A stretch of 64,000 nt of DNA from Spirochaetaceae bacterium (GCA_020353535.1 CP070696.1:3551809-3615808); one strand, 5' to 3'; counted from the first letter of the stretch, positions 36,344 through 45,854 are shown. The notes: generated by a model from the letters alone, not told the origin. Numbers and translations are program-made.

Positions 36344-36377
36344 TTATTCCTATAACATCTGGTTATCAGTGTTGTGA
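36344..36377 (+). promoter_or_regulatory. TTAT-N4-ATAACATC operator-like element, copy 1
   Basis: The sequence TTAT-N4-ATAACATC, then five bases, then an imperfect ATCAGTG. It lies between the BTAD-type activator and the plus-strand aminotransferase operon, ending 56 bases before that ATG. It matches the three other copies at identical internal spacing, but its GTTAGCG half is the weakest (ATCAGTG). Confidence 0.6.
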
Positions 36378-36433
36378 GAGAAACACTTCTTACAAATAAG
36401 GTCGTTCACTAAATCCTGTGGGAGAATAAAGCA

Positions 36434-37732
36434 ATGGAAAGCGGACAAAAAAGCAGAGCGATGTTCGAGCGGGCAAAGAGGGTTATGCCTCGTGGAGTAA
36501 CCTCAAACTTTCGTTATTGGGGAGAAGATAAAACCCTGGTGGTAAAAAAAGCCAAGGGAGCCTATCTCTGGGATCAGGATGACAAAAGGTTTATCGATTA
36601 CCGGCTAGGATTCGGACCCGTCATCCTTGGCCACGGCAACGAAAAGGTATTGAGTCGCGCCAAAGAGGCTCTTGAAATCGGAAACACCTTCGCCATGACC
36701 AGTGAATACGAGATTTCCGTTGCCGAAAAGATTACGAAACTGGCGGGGGTCGACTTGGTTCGCTACGCCAATTCCGGTACTGAGGCCACCATGCATGCCA
36801 TTAGAGTAGCCCGGGCTTTCACCGGCAGGAACAAGGTGCTGAAGTTCGAAGGCTGTTACCACGGTTTCCACGATTACACCCTCTGGAACTGCTACCCGCC
36901 GATTCCCGGTGCCGGATACAGACGATCACCGGTACTGGTAGCACACGGGTCCGGAATACCTCATTTGATCGGTCAGTTGGTCATATCGGTACCGTACAAT
37001 GACGAGGATCTGCTGGAAAAACGAGTCAAAGAGAATTGGGGGGATATCGCCTGCATCATCGTCGAGCCTCTAATGGGGAATACCGCTTCCATAATGCCCA
37101 AGAAAGGATATTTGCAGTTTATCCGTAAACTTTGTGACCAGTACGGTATCATCATGATCATGGATGAAGTGAAAACCGGATTCCGCATCGCCAAGGGGGG
37201 AGCCCAGGAATACTTCAAAGTCAAGGCGGATCTGGTAACCTACGCGAAAGCCATGGGCAACGGCTTTCCGGTGGCTGCCTTTTGCGGAAAAAAGGAAATC
37301 ATGGGTGAAATCGGCCCATTGAAGATACCCCACGGCGGAACCTATACGGGAAACGCGGTATCCACCGCAGCGGCGGACGCTACCTTGGAAGAAATCGCCT
37401 CCGGTGCTCTGAAGAAGGTAGACCGGCACGGACAGAAGCTGATGGAAGGAATAAAGAAGATAATCGATCGGCAGGGGGTTCCCGCGATCGTGCACGGCCC
37501 TCCCTCCATGTTCGGAATTGTATTTTCGGACAAAGAGGAGATAACGGAGTACCGAGATTGGGCCGCTTCGGATCATGATACCTATGAAAAGGTGATCCAA
37601 AAACTACACGACAAGGGGGTCATGCCGGATTTTGATTCCAGAGAACCCTGGTTTATTTCCAGCGCACACTCCGACGGCGATGCGGATGTGGCGCTTCAGG
37701 CTTTTGAAGAAGCATTAAAAGAGGTGCTTTGA
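36434..37732 (+). CDS. Class III aminotransferase (glutamate-1-semialdehyde aminomutase-like)
   Basis: A 432-residue PLP enzyme. The opening RAKRVMPRGVTSNFRYWGEDKT is typical of the hemL-like group. NSGTEATMHAIRVARAFTGRNKVLKFEGCYHG, IMDEVKTGFR and the PLP lysine in TYAKAMGNGFP are present. It lacks heme-pathway context, so it more likely transaminates an amino acid in the surrounding catabolic operon. The ATG follows GGGAG. A degraded relative lies at 61.2-61.6 kb, retaining the stretch from YGFREYTLLNC to DEVKTG. First gene of an operon with a saccharopine-dehydrogenase-like gene, two permeases and a second aminotransferase. Confidence 0.9.
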   Translation: MESGQKSRAMFERAKRVMPRGVTSNFRYWGEDKTLVVKKAKGAYLWDQDDKRFIDYRLGFGPVILGHGNEKVLSRAKEALEIGNTFAMTSEYEISVAEKITKLAGVDLVRYANSGTEATMHAIRVARAFTGRNKVLKFEGCYHGFHDYTLWNCYPPIPGAGYRRSPVLVAHGSGIPHLIGQLVISVPYNDEDLLEKRVKENWGDIACIIVEPLMGNTASIMPKKGYLQFIRKLCDQYGIIMIMDEVKTGFRIAKGGAQEYFKVKADLVTYAKAMGNGFPVAAFCGKKEIMGEIGPLKIPHGGTYTGNAVSTAAADATLEEIASGALKKVDRHGQKLMEGIKKIIDRQGVPAIVHGPPSMFGIVFSDKEEITEYRDWAASDHDTYEKVIQKLHDKGVMPDFDSREPWFISSAHSDGDADVALQAFEEALKEVL

Positions 37733-37795
37733 TCATCCGCTCGAAGCTCTCGGAAAAGGAAAAACACCAATAATCAGTCATTGAGGAATCGAATT

Positions 37796-39004
37796 ATGAA
37801 GAAAATCTTGGTATTGGGAGCCGGCGCTCAAGGAAGCGTTGTGGTTCGACATCTGGACCGGGAGGCGCCGGTGAAGGAAATCGTCAGTGCCGATTACGAT
37901 CCGGGGGCGGCCCGCACCCTGGTAAAGGGACTCAAAAAAGCCAAAGCCCTGCAGGTGGATGCCAACAACATCGAAGAGATACTGGCTGCCGCCAGAGGAG
38001 CGCAGCTGATCGTGAACGCTCTGCCACCGGAGTTCAATCCCACGGTGATGGAAGCGGCGCTGAAGGTAGGCGCAAACTACCAGGACCTGGCCACCGGGCC
38101 GGTGAAAGCCTGCGGCTTCGTGGAATCGGTTACCCGGGAACTGGATCTGAGTGATAAGTTCAAATCCGCCGGTCTGTGCGCTCTGATCTGCGCCGGATCC
38201 GCGCCCGGATTGACCAGTGTGGTGGGAAGGCATGGGGCGGACAAACTGGATTCCTGTCAACGGATTGAAATTCTCATGTATGACGCTATTTGGACCAAGC
38301 GTTTCATCCCCTTCTGGTGGTCTCCTTCCACCGCCTTCGGCGACATGGCCATGAGACCGACGATTTGGAAGGACGGGAAATTCGTCGAGGTCGAACCGTT
38401 CGGCGATCCTGTTATCGAAGATCTTAGAGGAATAGGTCCACGACGAATGGTGTATCACCAGCACGAAGAAGCGATCACCTATCCGTTGTTCATCAAAGGG
38501 CTGAAGTATGCAGCCTTGCGCTACGGGGGAGCCAACCTGGAGTACGCCAACAAGCTCTACCTGCACGGACTCCTCGGGATGGAGCCAGTGGACATTAATG
38601 GGGCAAAGGTCGTCCCTCTCGATCTGGTCTGCCGTCTGACCCCACCCGCCCCTTCGACACCGCAGGAGATACGCGAGGTGGTGGAGGAGGGCATCGATAT
38701 CGAAGAAGGGGCACTGGTCGTGCGGATAGAGGGTCTGAAAGACGGTAAAGAGGTCCGTCTGGATAACTATATCAATGCTCCGGGACTGACCGAAGCCTCC
38801 AAGAAGTATGGAATGTCCCACGAAACAGCGATAACCGGACAGTGTGCCTTCTTGTTTACGAAGCTGTTCGTACATAATAGAATCGAACACAGGGGAGTCT
38901 TCCCTCCGGAGGCACTAGAGCTGGAGACGCGGGAGCACTATCTCCAGGAAGCGGCGAAGCTCGATATCTCTGTGGACGAGATCGTTGAAACCCGTCTAGC
39001 CTGA
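37796..39004 (+). CDS. Saccharopine dehydrogenase-like NAD(P) protein (paralogue 2)
   Basis: A 402-residue oxidoreductase-like protein starting MKKILVLGAGAQGSVVVRHL, a GxGxxG nucleotide-binding site. ANALPPEFNPTVMEAALKVG, ICAGSAPGLTSVVGRHGADK and SMHVETAITGQCAF-like parts (MSHETAITGQCA) follow the family fold. The ATG at 37796 has GAGG nine bases upstream; a TTG 15 bases earlier is rejected. It follows the aminotransferase by 63 bases and precedes the permeases by 27. Very similar in layout to paralogue 3 at 44.7 kb (NVLARWGADR versus TSVVGRHGADK). Confidence 0.8.
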   Translation: MKKILVLGAGAQGSVVVRHLDREAPVKEIVSADYDPGAARTLVKGLKKAKALQVDANNIEEILAAARGAQLIVNALPPEFNPTVMEAALKVGANYQDLATGPVKACGFVESVTRELDLSDKFKSAGLCALICAGSAPGLTSVVGRHGADKLDSCQRIEILMYDAIWTKRFIPFWWSPSTAFGDMAMRPTIWKDGKFVEVEPFGDPVIEDLRGIGPRRMVYHQHEEAITYPLFIKGLKYAALRYGGANLEYANKLYLHGLLGMEPVDINGAKVVPLDLVCRLTPPAPSTPQEIREVVEEGIDIEEGALVVRIEGLKDGKEVRLDNYINAPGLTEASKKYGMSHETAITGQCAFLFTKLFVHNRIEHRGVFPPEALELETREHYLQEAAKLDISVDEIVETRLA

Positions 39005-39031
39005 AGGCAGGTAAACTTCAACGGACTAGAT

Positions 39032-40030
39032 ATGGCTGCAAGAGGATTTATTAGTTTCGCTATTAGAAAGCTGGTTGCCGCCGCGATTACGATAATCGCA
39101 ATAACCTGCGTTAACTTCGTCATCTTTCGCATGGCTCCGGGAGATCCGGTGCGGATGATGTTCCGAGATCCAAGGGTCAGTGCGGAGCAGATGCAAAAAG
39201 TACGGGAGAAGTTCGGCTTGGACAAGCCTCTGTCCGGCCAGTTTGTTGCTTATGTAAAAGAACTGGCTAAGGGGAATCTGGGCATCTCCTTCTGGCAGAA
39301 AAGACCCGTGCTGGAGGTGATCGCCGACAGGATCCCTCAGACACTCATTCTGGTGATTACGGCTTTGGTGATTGCCGTTATTCTGGGCACCCTTTTTGGT
39401 GCCATGGCAGGGTGGCGGAGCGGGACACGCTTCGATTCCATTGTTATGAGTGTGTCCCTTGCCCTGTATTCAATACCGACCTTCGCCATGGGTCTTTTAA
39501 TGCTGTTGGTGTTTTCCTTTCTGCTTTCGGTGTTTCCACTGGGAGGAATTTCTACGCCGGCCTCCGGTTTTACGGGAATCAGGCAAGTTCTCGACATTTT
39601 GTGGCACATGGTTTTACCGGCGATTTCGATCGTGTTCTGGTATATCGGCGAATACGTACTGCTCACCCGCAGCTCGATGATCGATGTCCTGGGCAAGGAG
39701 TACATAACCACCGCCAGATCCAAAGGCTTGAAAGAGCGGGTGATTCTCAGGGGGCACGCATTGCGCAACGCCCTGTTGCCGGTGGTTACCATGACCGGCG
39801 TTAACTTTGCCTTCGCTATTGGCGGTGTCATCGAGGCTGAAACTGTGTTTTCCTGGCCCGGGGTGGGAAGGCTTGTCTATGATGCGGTATTGAAGCGGGA
39901 CTATCCACTGCTTCAAGGCATCTTCCTCATATTTGCCATCTCCGTTGTTCTACTCAACCTCTTCGTGGATCTGATCTATGGCTACATCGACCCGAGGATC
40001 AAGGTCGGGGGAGAGAGGAAGGTGGGATGA
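39032..40030 (+). CDS. ABC transporter permease, DppB type
   Basis: A 332-residue inner-membrane permease with about six helices. The N-terminal FRMAPGDPVRMMF is the signature of DppB/OppB proteins. The EAA loop reads YITTARSKGLKERVILRGHALRNALLPVV, the ATPase docking site. It pairs with the next gene by a four-base overlap. No binding protein or ATPase is adjacent; candidates are at 50-52 kb and 51.9-53.9 kb, which share the same operator-like element upstream. Confidence 0.93.
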   Translation: MAARGFISFAIRKLVAAAITIIAITCVNFVIFRMAPGDPVRMMFRDPRVSAEQMQKVREKFGLDKPLSGQFVAYVKELAKGNLGISFWQKRPVLEVIADRIPQTLILVITALVIAVILGTLFGAMAGWRSGTRFDSIVMSVSLALYSIPTFAMGLLMLLVFSFLLSVFPLGGISTPASGFTGIRQVLDILWHMVLPAISIVFWYIGEYVLLTRSSMIDVLGKEYITTARSKGLKERVILRGHALRNALLPVVTMTGVNFAFAIGGVIEAETVFSWPGVGRLVYDAVLKRDYPLLQGIFLIFAISVVLLNLFVDLIYGYIDPRIKVGGERKVG

Positions 40031-40905
40031 AAAAGGCACGACTCAGGCTGGCCAAGGCCAGGGATTTCCTGAAGCTTCTACTCACTCACCGGATGGGACG
40101 GGCGGGTCTGATCATCTTTTTAATATTCGCTGTCATGGCCGCATTTGCCCCGTTTCTGCGCACCGTCGATCCGGGAAGAACGGGGAAAGTTGAAAACATC
40201 CTGAAACCTCCATCCATGCAATTTTGGCTGGGAACCGATGATCTTGCCCGGGATATCTGGAGCCAGGTGATTTTCGGATCGAGAATGTCATTGATGATCG
40301 GTTTTCTGGCAGGCGCTCTATCGATTTTGATCGGTTCCTTTATCGGATTGATAGCTGGCTTTTACGGAGGCAGGCTCGACGAATTGTTAATGCGTTTCGT
40401 CGACTTTTTCATGATGCTGCCCGTGCTGCCGTTAATGATCGTCCTGGCAGCCATGCTCGGCCCCAGTGTCTGGAACATCATTCTCGTCGTCAGCATCGTG
40501 AATTGGCCGGCCACGGCCCGGGTGGTGCGCTCCCAGGTCCTCTCGCTGAAGGAGAGGGCTTTTGTAGAAGCTTCCCGCTGCATCGGAGCAAGCGATGGTT
40601 ACCTGATCTTCCGGGAAATCCTTCCCAACGTGGTACCGATCATCTTCGCCCAAGCCGTACTGATGGTAACCTGGGCTATTTACTCCGAGTCGGTATTGAG
40701 CTTTCTCGGATTAGGTGATCCGACTACCATTACCTGGGGAATGATGCTTAACTTTGCCTTCGAATCCGGAGCCATGGCCAGAGCCGTCTGGTGGGTGCTC
40801 CCGCCGATCGCCTGTATCGTGACCTTGATCCTCGGTTTTACATTTTTCGGCACGGCCATCAGTGACGTGATGAAACCGGGGTACCGGGAGAGCCGGGGTC
40901 TGTAG
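40027..40905 (+). CDS. ABC transporter permease, DppC type
   Basis: A 292-residue inner-membrane permease. LGTDDLARDIWSQVIFGSRMSLMIG near residue 65 and LNFAFESGAMARAVWWVLPPIACIVTLILGF near the end are DppC hallmarks. The EAA loop is SLKERAFVEASRCIGASDGYLIFREILPNV. Its ATG overlaps the DppB stop (GGGATGA), so the heterodimer is translationally coupled. Uptake of a peptide or amine-like compound is expected. Confidence 0.93.
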   Translation: MKKARLRLAKARDFLKLLLTHRMGRAGLIIFLIFAVMAAFAPFLRTVDPGRTGKVENILKPPSMQFWLGTDDLARDIWSQVIFGSRMSLMIGFLAGALSILIGSFIGLIAGFYGGRLDELLMRFVDFFMMLPVLPLMIVLAAMLGPSVWNIILVVSIVNWPATARVVRSQVLSLKERAFVEASRCIGASDGYLIFREILPNVVPIIFAQAVLMVTWAIYSESVLSFLGLGDPTTITWGMMLNFAFESGAMARAVWWVLPPIACIVTLILGFTFFGTAISDVMKPGYRESRGL

Positions 40906-40965
40906 GCCAATTCGCTCGGCGGCGGTGAAAAACAAACGCCGCTGCCGGGATCACAAGGAGTAAAT

Positions 40966-42333
40966 ATGAGCCTCGTCCCTGATAAACGTCCCGTTCCTGA
41001 TATCCGTGTTTCACCGCCCGGTCCCCTCAGCCGGAAGATACTGAACAAACAAAACAAGATATTCTACCCGGGTTTGACTCACGGTCTGGCTCCTTTCATC
41101 ATAAAACGGAAGTACGGCTTCGCGGTGGAAGATGTGGACGGAAACATCTATCTTGATCTGGTCTCTGCCTCGGGCTCGGTGCCATTGGGCAGCGCCCACC
41201 CGGAAATTACCGCAAAAGCAGTCGAGGCTCTTAGGCTATACGGGAACGAGGACAGTCATGCTCTGGCTTGCGAGCTTATGCTGCCCCTGGCAGAAAAACT
41301 GATCGAGATAGCCCCCAAGAGCCTGACCCGGGTGGATATCTCCCTCAACGGCACTGAAGCGGTGGAAACCGCTATTCGCTTCATGCGCCGTTTTACCGGG
41401 CGCTCTGTTATCATCGGTTTTTTCGGGAGCTATCACGGCGAATCCGGGGCAACTGCAAGCCTAGGGGCGGAAGAGGCTTCGATCAGCAAGGGATTGCGCT
41501 CCATCACTCCAGGTTTTATCCATGTTCCCTATCCCAACTCCTACCGTTGTCCCTTCGGTCCGCCTCGCGCGCGAGGGAGCGGTGACAGCACCGTTGACTA
41601 CATCCGGGATTACCTGCTGTTCCACGCGGTCCACCCCTCGGAAATAGCCGGAGTGATCATCGAGCCGATTCTCGGAGCGGGCGGCTGCGTCACTCCACCT
41701 GATTCGTTCTGGCCTGCCCTGGTTGATATCTGCAACGAGCACGACTGGCTGCTCTGCGCCGATGAAGTAAAAACCGGCTTCGGGAGAAGCGGTAAGATGT
41801 TCGCGGTGGAGCACTGGGGAGTAGAGCCCGATTTAATGTGTCTCGGCAAAAACCTCGGTGGGGGCGTAATGCCGATCGGCGCGGTTCTGGGTAGTGAAAA
41901 GGTGATGGGATCTTTCGATGACGTCTCAACCGGCAGCACCTGGTCCTGGTTACCGGCTGCCTGCGCGGCGGCGATCGAATGCATAGAGGTATTCCAACGG
42001 GAACCCATACTGCAGAACGTATTGAAATTGGAACAAGCGGGAAAGCGCGGCCTGAGCAGCCTACCCGAACGCTACGAAATAGTGGGAGACGTGCGCATCA
42101 AAGGTTGTTTCATGGGCGTGGAGTTCGTCAAGGACCGCCGCAGCAAGGAACGGGCTCTTGACTTTCAAGAGGAGGTTACCCGGCAGTGTTTCCGGAGGGG
42201 CATTTTCGGCGATTCCAGCTCCAGCTCATATAACATCCAACCCTCGTTGATAACGCCAGTCGAGGTTTTTCAGAGGGGTATCCAGCTGTTTGAAGAAGCG
42301 ATACAGGCTGCCTCGAGTTCTTCCACCGGCTGA
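40966..42333 (+). CDS. Class III aminotransferase (4-aminobutyrate-aminotransferase-like)
   Basis: A 455-residue PLP enzyme. VSASGSVPLGSAHPEI, NGTEAVETAIRFMRRFTGRSVIIGFFGSYHGE, ADEVKTGFGRSGKMFAVEH and the Schiff-base lysine in MCLGKNLGGGVMPIGA are all present. It resembles omega-amino-acid transaminases more than the hemL-like copy at 36.4 kb. RBS AAGGAG. It follows the permeases by 60 bases, suggesting that the imported substrate carries an amine that is transferred to a keto acid. Confidence 0.9.
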   Translation: MSLVPDKRPVPDIRVSPPGPLSRKILNKQNKIFYPGLTHGLAPFIIKRKYGFAVEDVDGNIYLDLVSASGSVPLGSAHPEITAKAVEALRLYGNEDSHALACELMLPLAEKLIEIAPKSLTRVDISLNGTEAVETAIRFMRRFTGRSVIIGFFGSYHGESGATASLGAEEASISKGLRSITPGFIHVPYPNSYRCPFGPPRARGSGDSTVDYIRDYLLFHAVHPSEIAGVIIEPILGAGGCVTPPDSFWPALVDICNEHDWLLCADEVKTGFGRSGKMFAVEHWGVEPDLMCLGKNLGGGVMPIGAVLGSEKVMGSFDDVSTGSTWSWLPAACAAAIECIEVFQREPILQNVLKLEQAGKRGLSSLPERYEIVGDVRIKGCFMGVEFVKDRRSKERALDFQEEVTRQCFRRGIFGDSSSSSYNIQPSLITPVEVFQRGIQLFEEAIQAASSSSTG

Positions 42334-42376
42334 ACCGTTTGCCGAACTCATCCCGTTGGATTAATGTGGAACTGTC

Positions 42377-43606
42377 ATGATATGCCGTAAATTCGATCCT
42401 CATAAGGACATCACGGCAGCCCATCGAATCTGGGAAGAAACCGGCTGGCTCGAACTGGGATCAGAGGAGTCTCTGGAGCTTGCCCTCGAGGCCTGCGGCG
42501 TCTGGGCGGCCGAGTTGGCCGGAGAGGTGGAATGTCTGGTCCTGACCGCCCCCGGAACCATGCGCTACCTCCTGCAGGAACTGCCGTTCACCTCGGTCTG
42601 CGCCGTTGTAACCGGCAGGGCGGGTCGCAAACAAGGTCTGGCAACCTTCCTGACTGCTCAGGCGGTGGCCGAGGCTGCGCTGGAGGGAGCAAAAGTCGTC
42701 GGACTCGGTATGTTCGAGGAAGGATTCTACAACAGGCTTGGCTTCGGAACCGGTTCCTACGAGCATATCATCCGCTTCAGTCCCTCTCGACTCATTACAA
42801 CCGTCGAATACAGGCCGCCCAAAAGGCTGACCGTCGCGGACTACAAGGAGATACACGCCTGCAGGTTGGAAAGGCTGAAGCAGCACGGATGCTGCAGCAT
42901 TTTTTCTCCGGAGCTCACCAAGGCCCACATGTTGGAATATAAAAACGGTTTCGGCCTCGGGTATTACGACGGGCCCGAAGGCGATCTGAGCCACCACGCC
43001 TGGTTCAGCATCGAAGGCCCGGTGGAAGGCGGGTCCTACCGGGTAGAGTGGCTGAGCTACCAAAACTGGCAGCAGTTCCTCGAGCTTCTATCTGTTATTC
43101 AGTCTCTGGGAGACGAAGTAGCAACGATTAGCCTGGTGGAGCCCCCGGGAATCCAGTTCCAAAACTTCGTTCACAAACCGTTCATGGGAAGAAGAATCAG
43201 CTTGAGCGGCAATGCTGAATATCAGATCGAGGCCCATGCCAACTGGCAAATGCGGCTGACCGATTTACCAGGATGTCTCGAGAAGACACAACTGAATGGC
43301 ACTGAAGTTCACTTCAACTGTAAATTAAACGATCCCATCGAAGAATATTTGGACCACAATCAAAAATGGCGGGGAATCGGCGGGGATTATATCCTCACCC
43401 TTGGACCCCGGTCCGGAGCAAAGCCCGGCTCAGATCCAAAACTGCCTACGCTGACAGCTTCCGTTGACGCGTTCACCAGGTTGTGGCTCGGAGTTTTATC
43501 TGCCTCGGCACTGTCGGCAACACGATGTCTGCACGGGCCCCCGGACCTTCTCTCGAAACTCGACGCCTTCTACCTGCCTGCACCCCACCCGGATTGGGTC
43601 ATCTAG
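42377..43606 (+). CDS. Eis-like GNAT acetyltransferase with SCP2-like domain
   Basis: A 409-residue protein with an N-terminal GNAT fold (ICRKFDPHKDITAAHRIW; acetyl-CoA loop VTGRAGRKQGLATFLTAQAV) and a second GNAT-like half. The C-terminal sterol-carrier-like domain (about 290-405) is typical of the Eis family. Eis proteins acetylate amines, lysine side chains and aminoglycosides at several positions. In this operon it might acetylate the amine substrate or detoxify a product (inference). Last gene of the operon; ATG with GGA upstream. Confidence 0.83.
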   Translation: MICRKFDPHKDITAAHRIWEETGWLELGSEESLELALEACGVWAAELAGEVECLVLTAPGTMRYLLQELPFTSVCAVVTGRAGRKQGLATFLTAQAVAEAALEGAKVVGLGMFEEGFYNRLGFGTGSYEHIIRFSPSRLITTVEYRPPKRLTVADYKEIHACRLERLKQHGCCSIFSPELTKAHMLEYKNGFGLGYYDGPEGDLSHHAWFSIEGPVEGGSYRVEWLSYQNWQQFLELLSVIQSLGDEVATISLVEPPGIQFQNFVHKPFMGRRISLSGNAEYQIEAHANWQMRLTDLPGCLEKTQLNGTEVHFNCKLNDPIEEYLDHNQKWRGIGGDYILTLGPRSGAKPGSDPKLPTLTASVDAFTRLWLGVLSASALSATRCLHGPPDLLSKLDAFYLPAPHPDWVI

Positions 43607-43696
43607 CCTTTGCTTCGAACTTGAACAGCGAAATCGGCGTGACGGGTACACCTCTATTCCATCCGGAGTTGTTACTGCAACCACCGTACGGGAGAT

Positions 43697-44491
43697 TCAG
43701 CCGAGAATCTCCCCTCCGTCCACAACCACCACAGCCCCCGTCATGTAGGAGGATTTATCCCCCGACAGAAAAACTATGACTTCGGCCACCTCCTCCGGTC
43801 GGCCGAAGCGGCTCAAAGGGATCTTTTCCATCCAGGTCCTCAATCTATCCGGATTCTCCACAGTAGACTTGTTCATTTCCGTGTCGATCCATCCGGGAGC
43901 CACTGCGTTCACACGAATGCCGTGTGGAGCCAATGCGAGGGCCAGGGATTTGGCGAACATATGAACACCCGCCTTGCTGGCATCGTAGGTCGGTGAAGGC
44001 AAAAGCGGGTCGGCCATAATCCCGCTGGTCGATCCAATCAAAACGATCGCCCCGCCACCTTGCTCCTTCATCATCCTGGCTGCACCTTGAGAGGTGAGAA
44101 ACACTCCCCGTAGGTTGGTTTCAATATTCTCATCGAAAACCGCTGCGGGCAGATCTAGAATCGAATATGCTTCGTCGGTTTCGATGCCGGCGTTACAGAC
44201 ACAGATGTCGAGGCGGCCAAAACTGGATCGAATCTCAGTGAAAAGATTGTCCACCTGATCGGTCTTTCCCACGTCGCAGGGAATCCCAAGCACCGGGCTG
44301 CCCAGATTCCCCAATTCCCCAACAGCCCTGTCGAGTCGATCCTCTCCGCGTCCGCAGATCACGGTGGCCGCTCCTCTTGTTGCCAGGAGTCTGGCCGTGG
44401 CCAAACCTATACCACTACTGCCTCCGGTGACAAGAGCAACCTTGTCTTTGAACTCTGCTTGTTTCTGCATCTGGGTAGCTGATACTACCAT
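43697..44491 (-). CDS. SDR-family oxidoreductase (FabG-like)
   Basis: A 264-residue classical short-chain dehydrogenase. TGGSSGIGLATARLLA binds the dinucleotide, VCNAGIE is the structural NAG motif, YDASKAGVHMF provides the catalytic YxxxK, and the end PEEVAEVIVFLSGDKSSYMTGAVVVVDGG is standard. The active site is complete, unlike the SDR at 6.6 kb. Start at 44491 has weak ribosome-binding support. Transcribed divergently from the third saccharopine-dehydrogenase-like gene, with an operator-like element between them. Substrate unknown. Confidence 0.9.
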   Translation of the reverse strand: MVVSATQMQKQAEFKDKVALVTGGSSGIGLATARLLATRGAATVICGRGEDRLDRAVGELGNLGSPVLGIPCDVGKTDQVDNLFTEIRSSFGRLDICVCNAGIETDEAYSILDLPAAVFDENIETNLRGVFLTSQGAARMMKEQGGGAIVLIGSTSGIMADPLLPSPTYDASKAGVHMFAKSLALALAPHGIRVNAVAPGWIDTEMNKSTVENPDRLRTWMEKIPLSRFGRPEEVAEVIVFLSGDKSSYMTGAVVVVDGGEILG

Positions 44492-44548
44492 GGCATCCGG
44501 GGAACCACAAGCGAGGTCATCGTATCCAAAAAGCAGGGAAAAGAGATA

Positions 44549-44582
44549 TTATCTGTATAACATCTCGTTGTTAGCGACATAT
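44549..44582 (+). promoter_or_regulatory. TTAT-N4-ATAACATC operator-like element, copy 2
   Basis: TTAT-N4-ATAACATC-N5-GTTAGCG with the same spacing as the other copies. The surrounding GAGATATTAT...ATAACATCTC makes it an extended palindrome. It lies between the divergent SDR gene and the saccharopine-dehydrogenase-like gene and could serve both; the start of the latter is 83 bases downstream. Confidence 0.65.
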
Positions 44583-44665
44583 CAGGTGGATCTATTAGCT
44601 TCTACGGACGCCATCGCCAAGGCAAAGGCTGTCTCGGAAATAACAATGAAAAAATGGAGACGAGA

Positions 44666-45832
44666 ATGAACATCATGGTATTGGGTGGAGTGGGATGGAT
44701 CGGCTCTACGCTGACCAAGGTACTCGCCGAACATCCAGAAGTAGATGAGGTGGTCATCGGCGATGTGGATGAAACCAAATCTAAAGAGCTCATTCAAGAA
44801 ATCGGCGCAAGTAAGGTGAGCTACCGGAAGGTAGATGTCTACGATCACGAAGGCCTGGTCAATGCCATGAAGGGCATGGATTCTGTTGCCAATGCCCTGT
44901 GGTACGAGTTTGCCCTCCGGGTCACCAAGGCGGCCATTGATGCCCGCATCCCCCTGACCGACCTGGGGGGTATGCCTGAGCTCACGAAGGAACAGCTGGG
45001 CTACAATGAGCAAGCTAAAAAGGCGGGCATCCTGAATATCATCGGCTGCGGGGAAACTCCCGGGATAAGCAATGTTCTGGCCCGCTGGGGAGCGGATAGG
45101 GTGGACAGCATCGACTCGATCCACATCCGGGACGGAGAGTGGGGGAAGGATTCTCTGGAATGGCTTCAGTATTCAGTACGCACCTCCATGGACGAAATGA
45201 CCGAACCGTCGATCATATACAAGGACGGTGAGTACGTGGAGCTACCCCCTCGTTCGGGCAGAGAGCTGTATACCTTCCCAGATCCCATCGGGGAGCAGGA
45301 ATGTTTCACCGTGCCCTTTGAAGAAGCCGTGACTTTCCCCAAGTATCTGGGTAAACCCGTGAATCTGGTGGAGATGAAAGTCACCGTGTCCAAGCTGCTG
45401 ATGGACAACTTCGACACCCTGGAGAAGTTCGGTGTTACCAGTCCGGAACCCGTAACCACCCGGGCCGGAGTGACCGTACCGCCGGTGGATGTGCTGATTG
45501 CCTGTATTCTCAAGATGAAGATCCCGCCTCGAAAGGAACGGACCCACTCCTGCATCGCCATCGAGATGAAGGGCACGCTGAACGGCGAGAAGATCCAACG
45601 CAGCATCTACGGGTTGATGCAGGACTGGAAAGGCAAAGAGGGCAAATGGAAGGTGGATGCAGAAGGGTACAAGACAGCCCTGCCCTGCGCCCTCTCCGCC
45701 GTCATGCTGGCCAAGGGAGAGATAGCCCACAAAGGTGTGCTGCCCCCGGAAGCCTGTCTGGATCCGGTTCCATTCCTGGAAGAACTGAAAAAATGGGGCT
45801 TGAAGGTAGGAGACAGCGTCAAAAAGATCTGA
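44666..45832 (+). CDS. Saccharopine dehydrogenase-like NAD(P) protein (paralogue 3)
   Basis: A 388-residue protein starting MNIMVLGGVGWIGSTLTKVL. The ATG at 44666 has GGAG upstream; the earlier ATG at 44654 does not. MDSVANALWYEFAL, GGMPELTKEQLGYNEQAKKAG, GCGETPGISNVLARWGADRVDS and HKGVLPPEACLDP match paralogue 2 in position. It stands alone between the operator-like element and a strong terminator. Probably acts on an amino acid derived from the imported substrate (inference). Confidence 0.8.
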   Translation: MNIMVLGGVGWIGSTLTKVLAEHPEVDEVVIGDVDETKSKELIQEIGASKVSYRKVDVYDHEGLVNAMKGMDSVANALWYEFALRVTKAAIDARIPLTDLGGMPELTKEQLGYNEQAKKAGILNIIGCGETPGISNVLARWGADRVDSIDSIHIRDGEWGKDSLEWLQYSVRTSMDEMTEPSIIYKDGEYVELPPRSGRELYTFPDPIGEQECFTVPFEEAVTFPKYLGKPVNLVEMKVTVSKLLMDNFDTLEKFGVTSPEPVTTRAGVTVPPVDVLIACILKMKIPPRKERTHSCIAIEMKGTLNGEKIQRSIYGLMQDWKGKEGKWKVDAEGYKTALPCALSAVMLAKGEIAHKGVLPPEACLDPVPFLEELKKWGLKVGDSVKKI

Positions 45833-45854
45833 GAGACCTAGGAATCATACAAGT

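Noticed and set aside
37778..38890. A 370-codon open frame on the minus strand
   Set aside because: It lies wholly opposite the saccharopine-dehydrogenase-like gene, has no ribosome-binding site and no recognisable motif; it is a GC-rich shadow.
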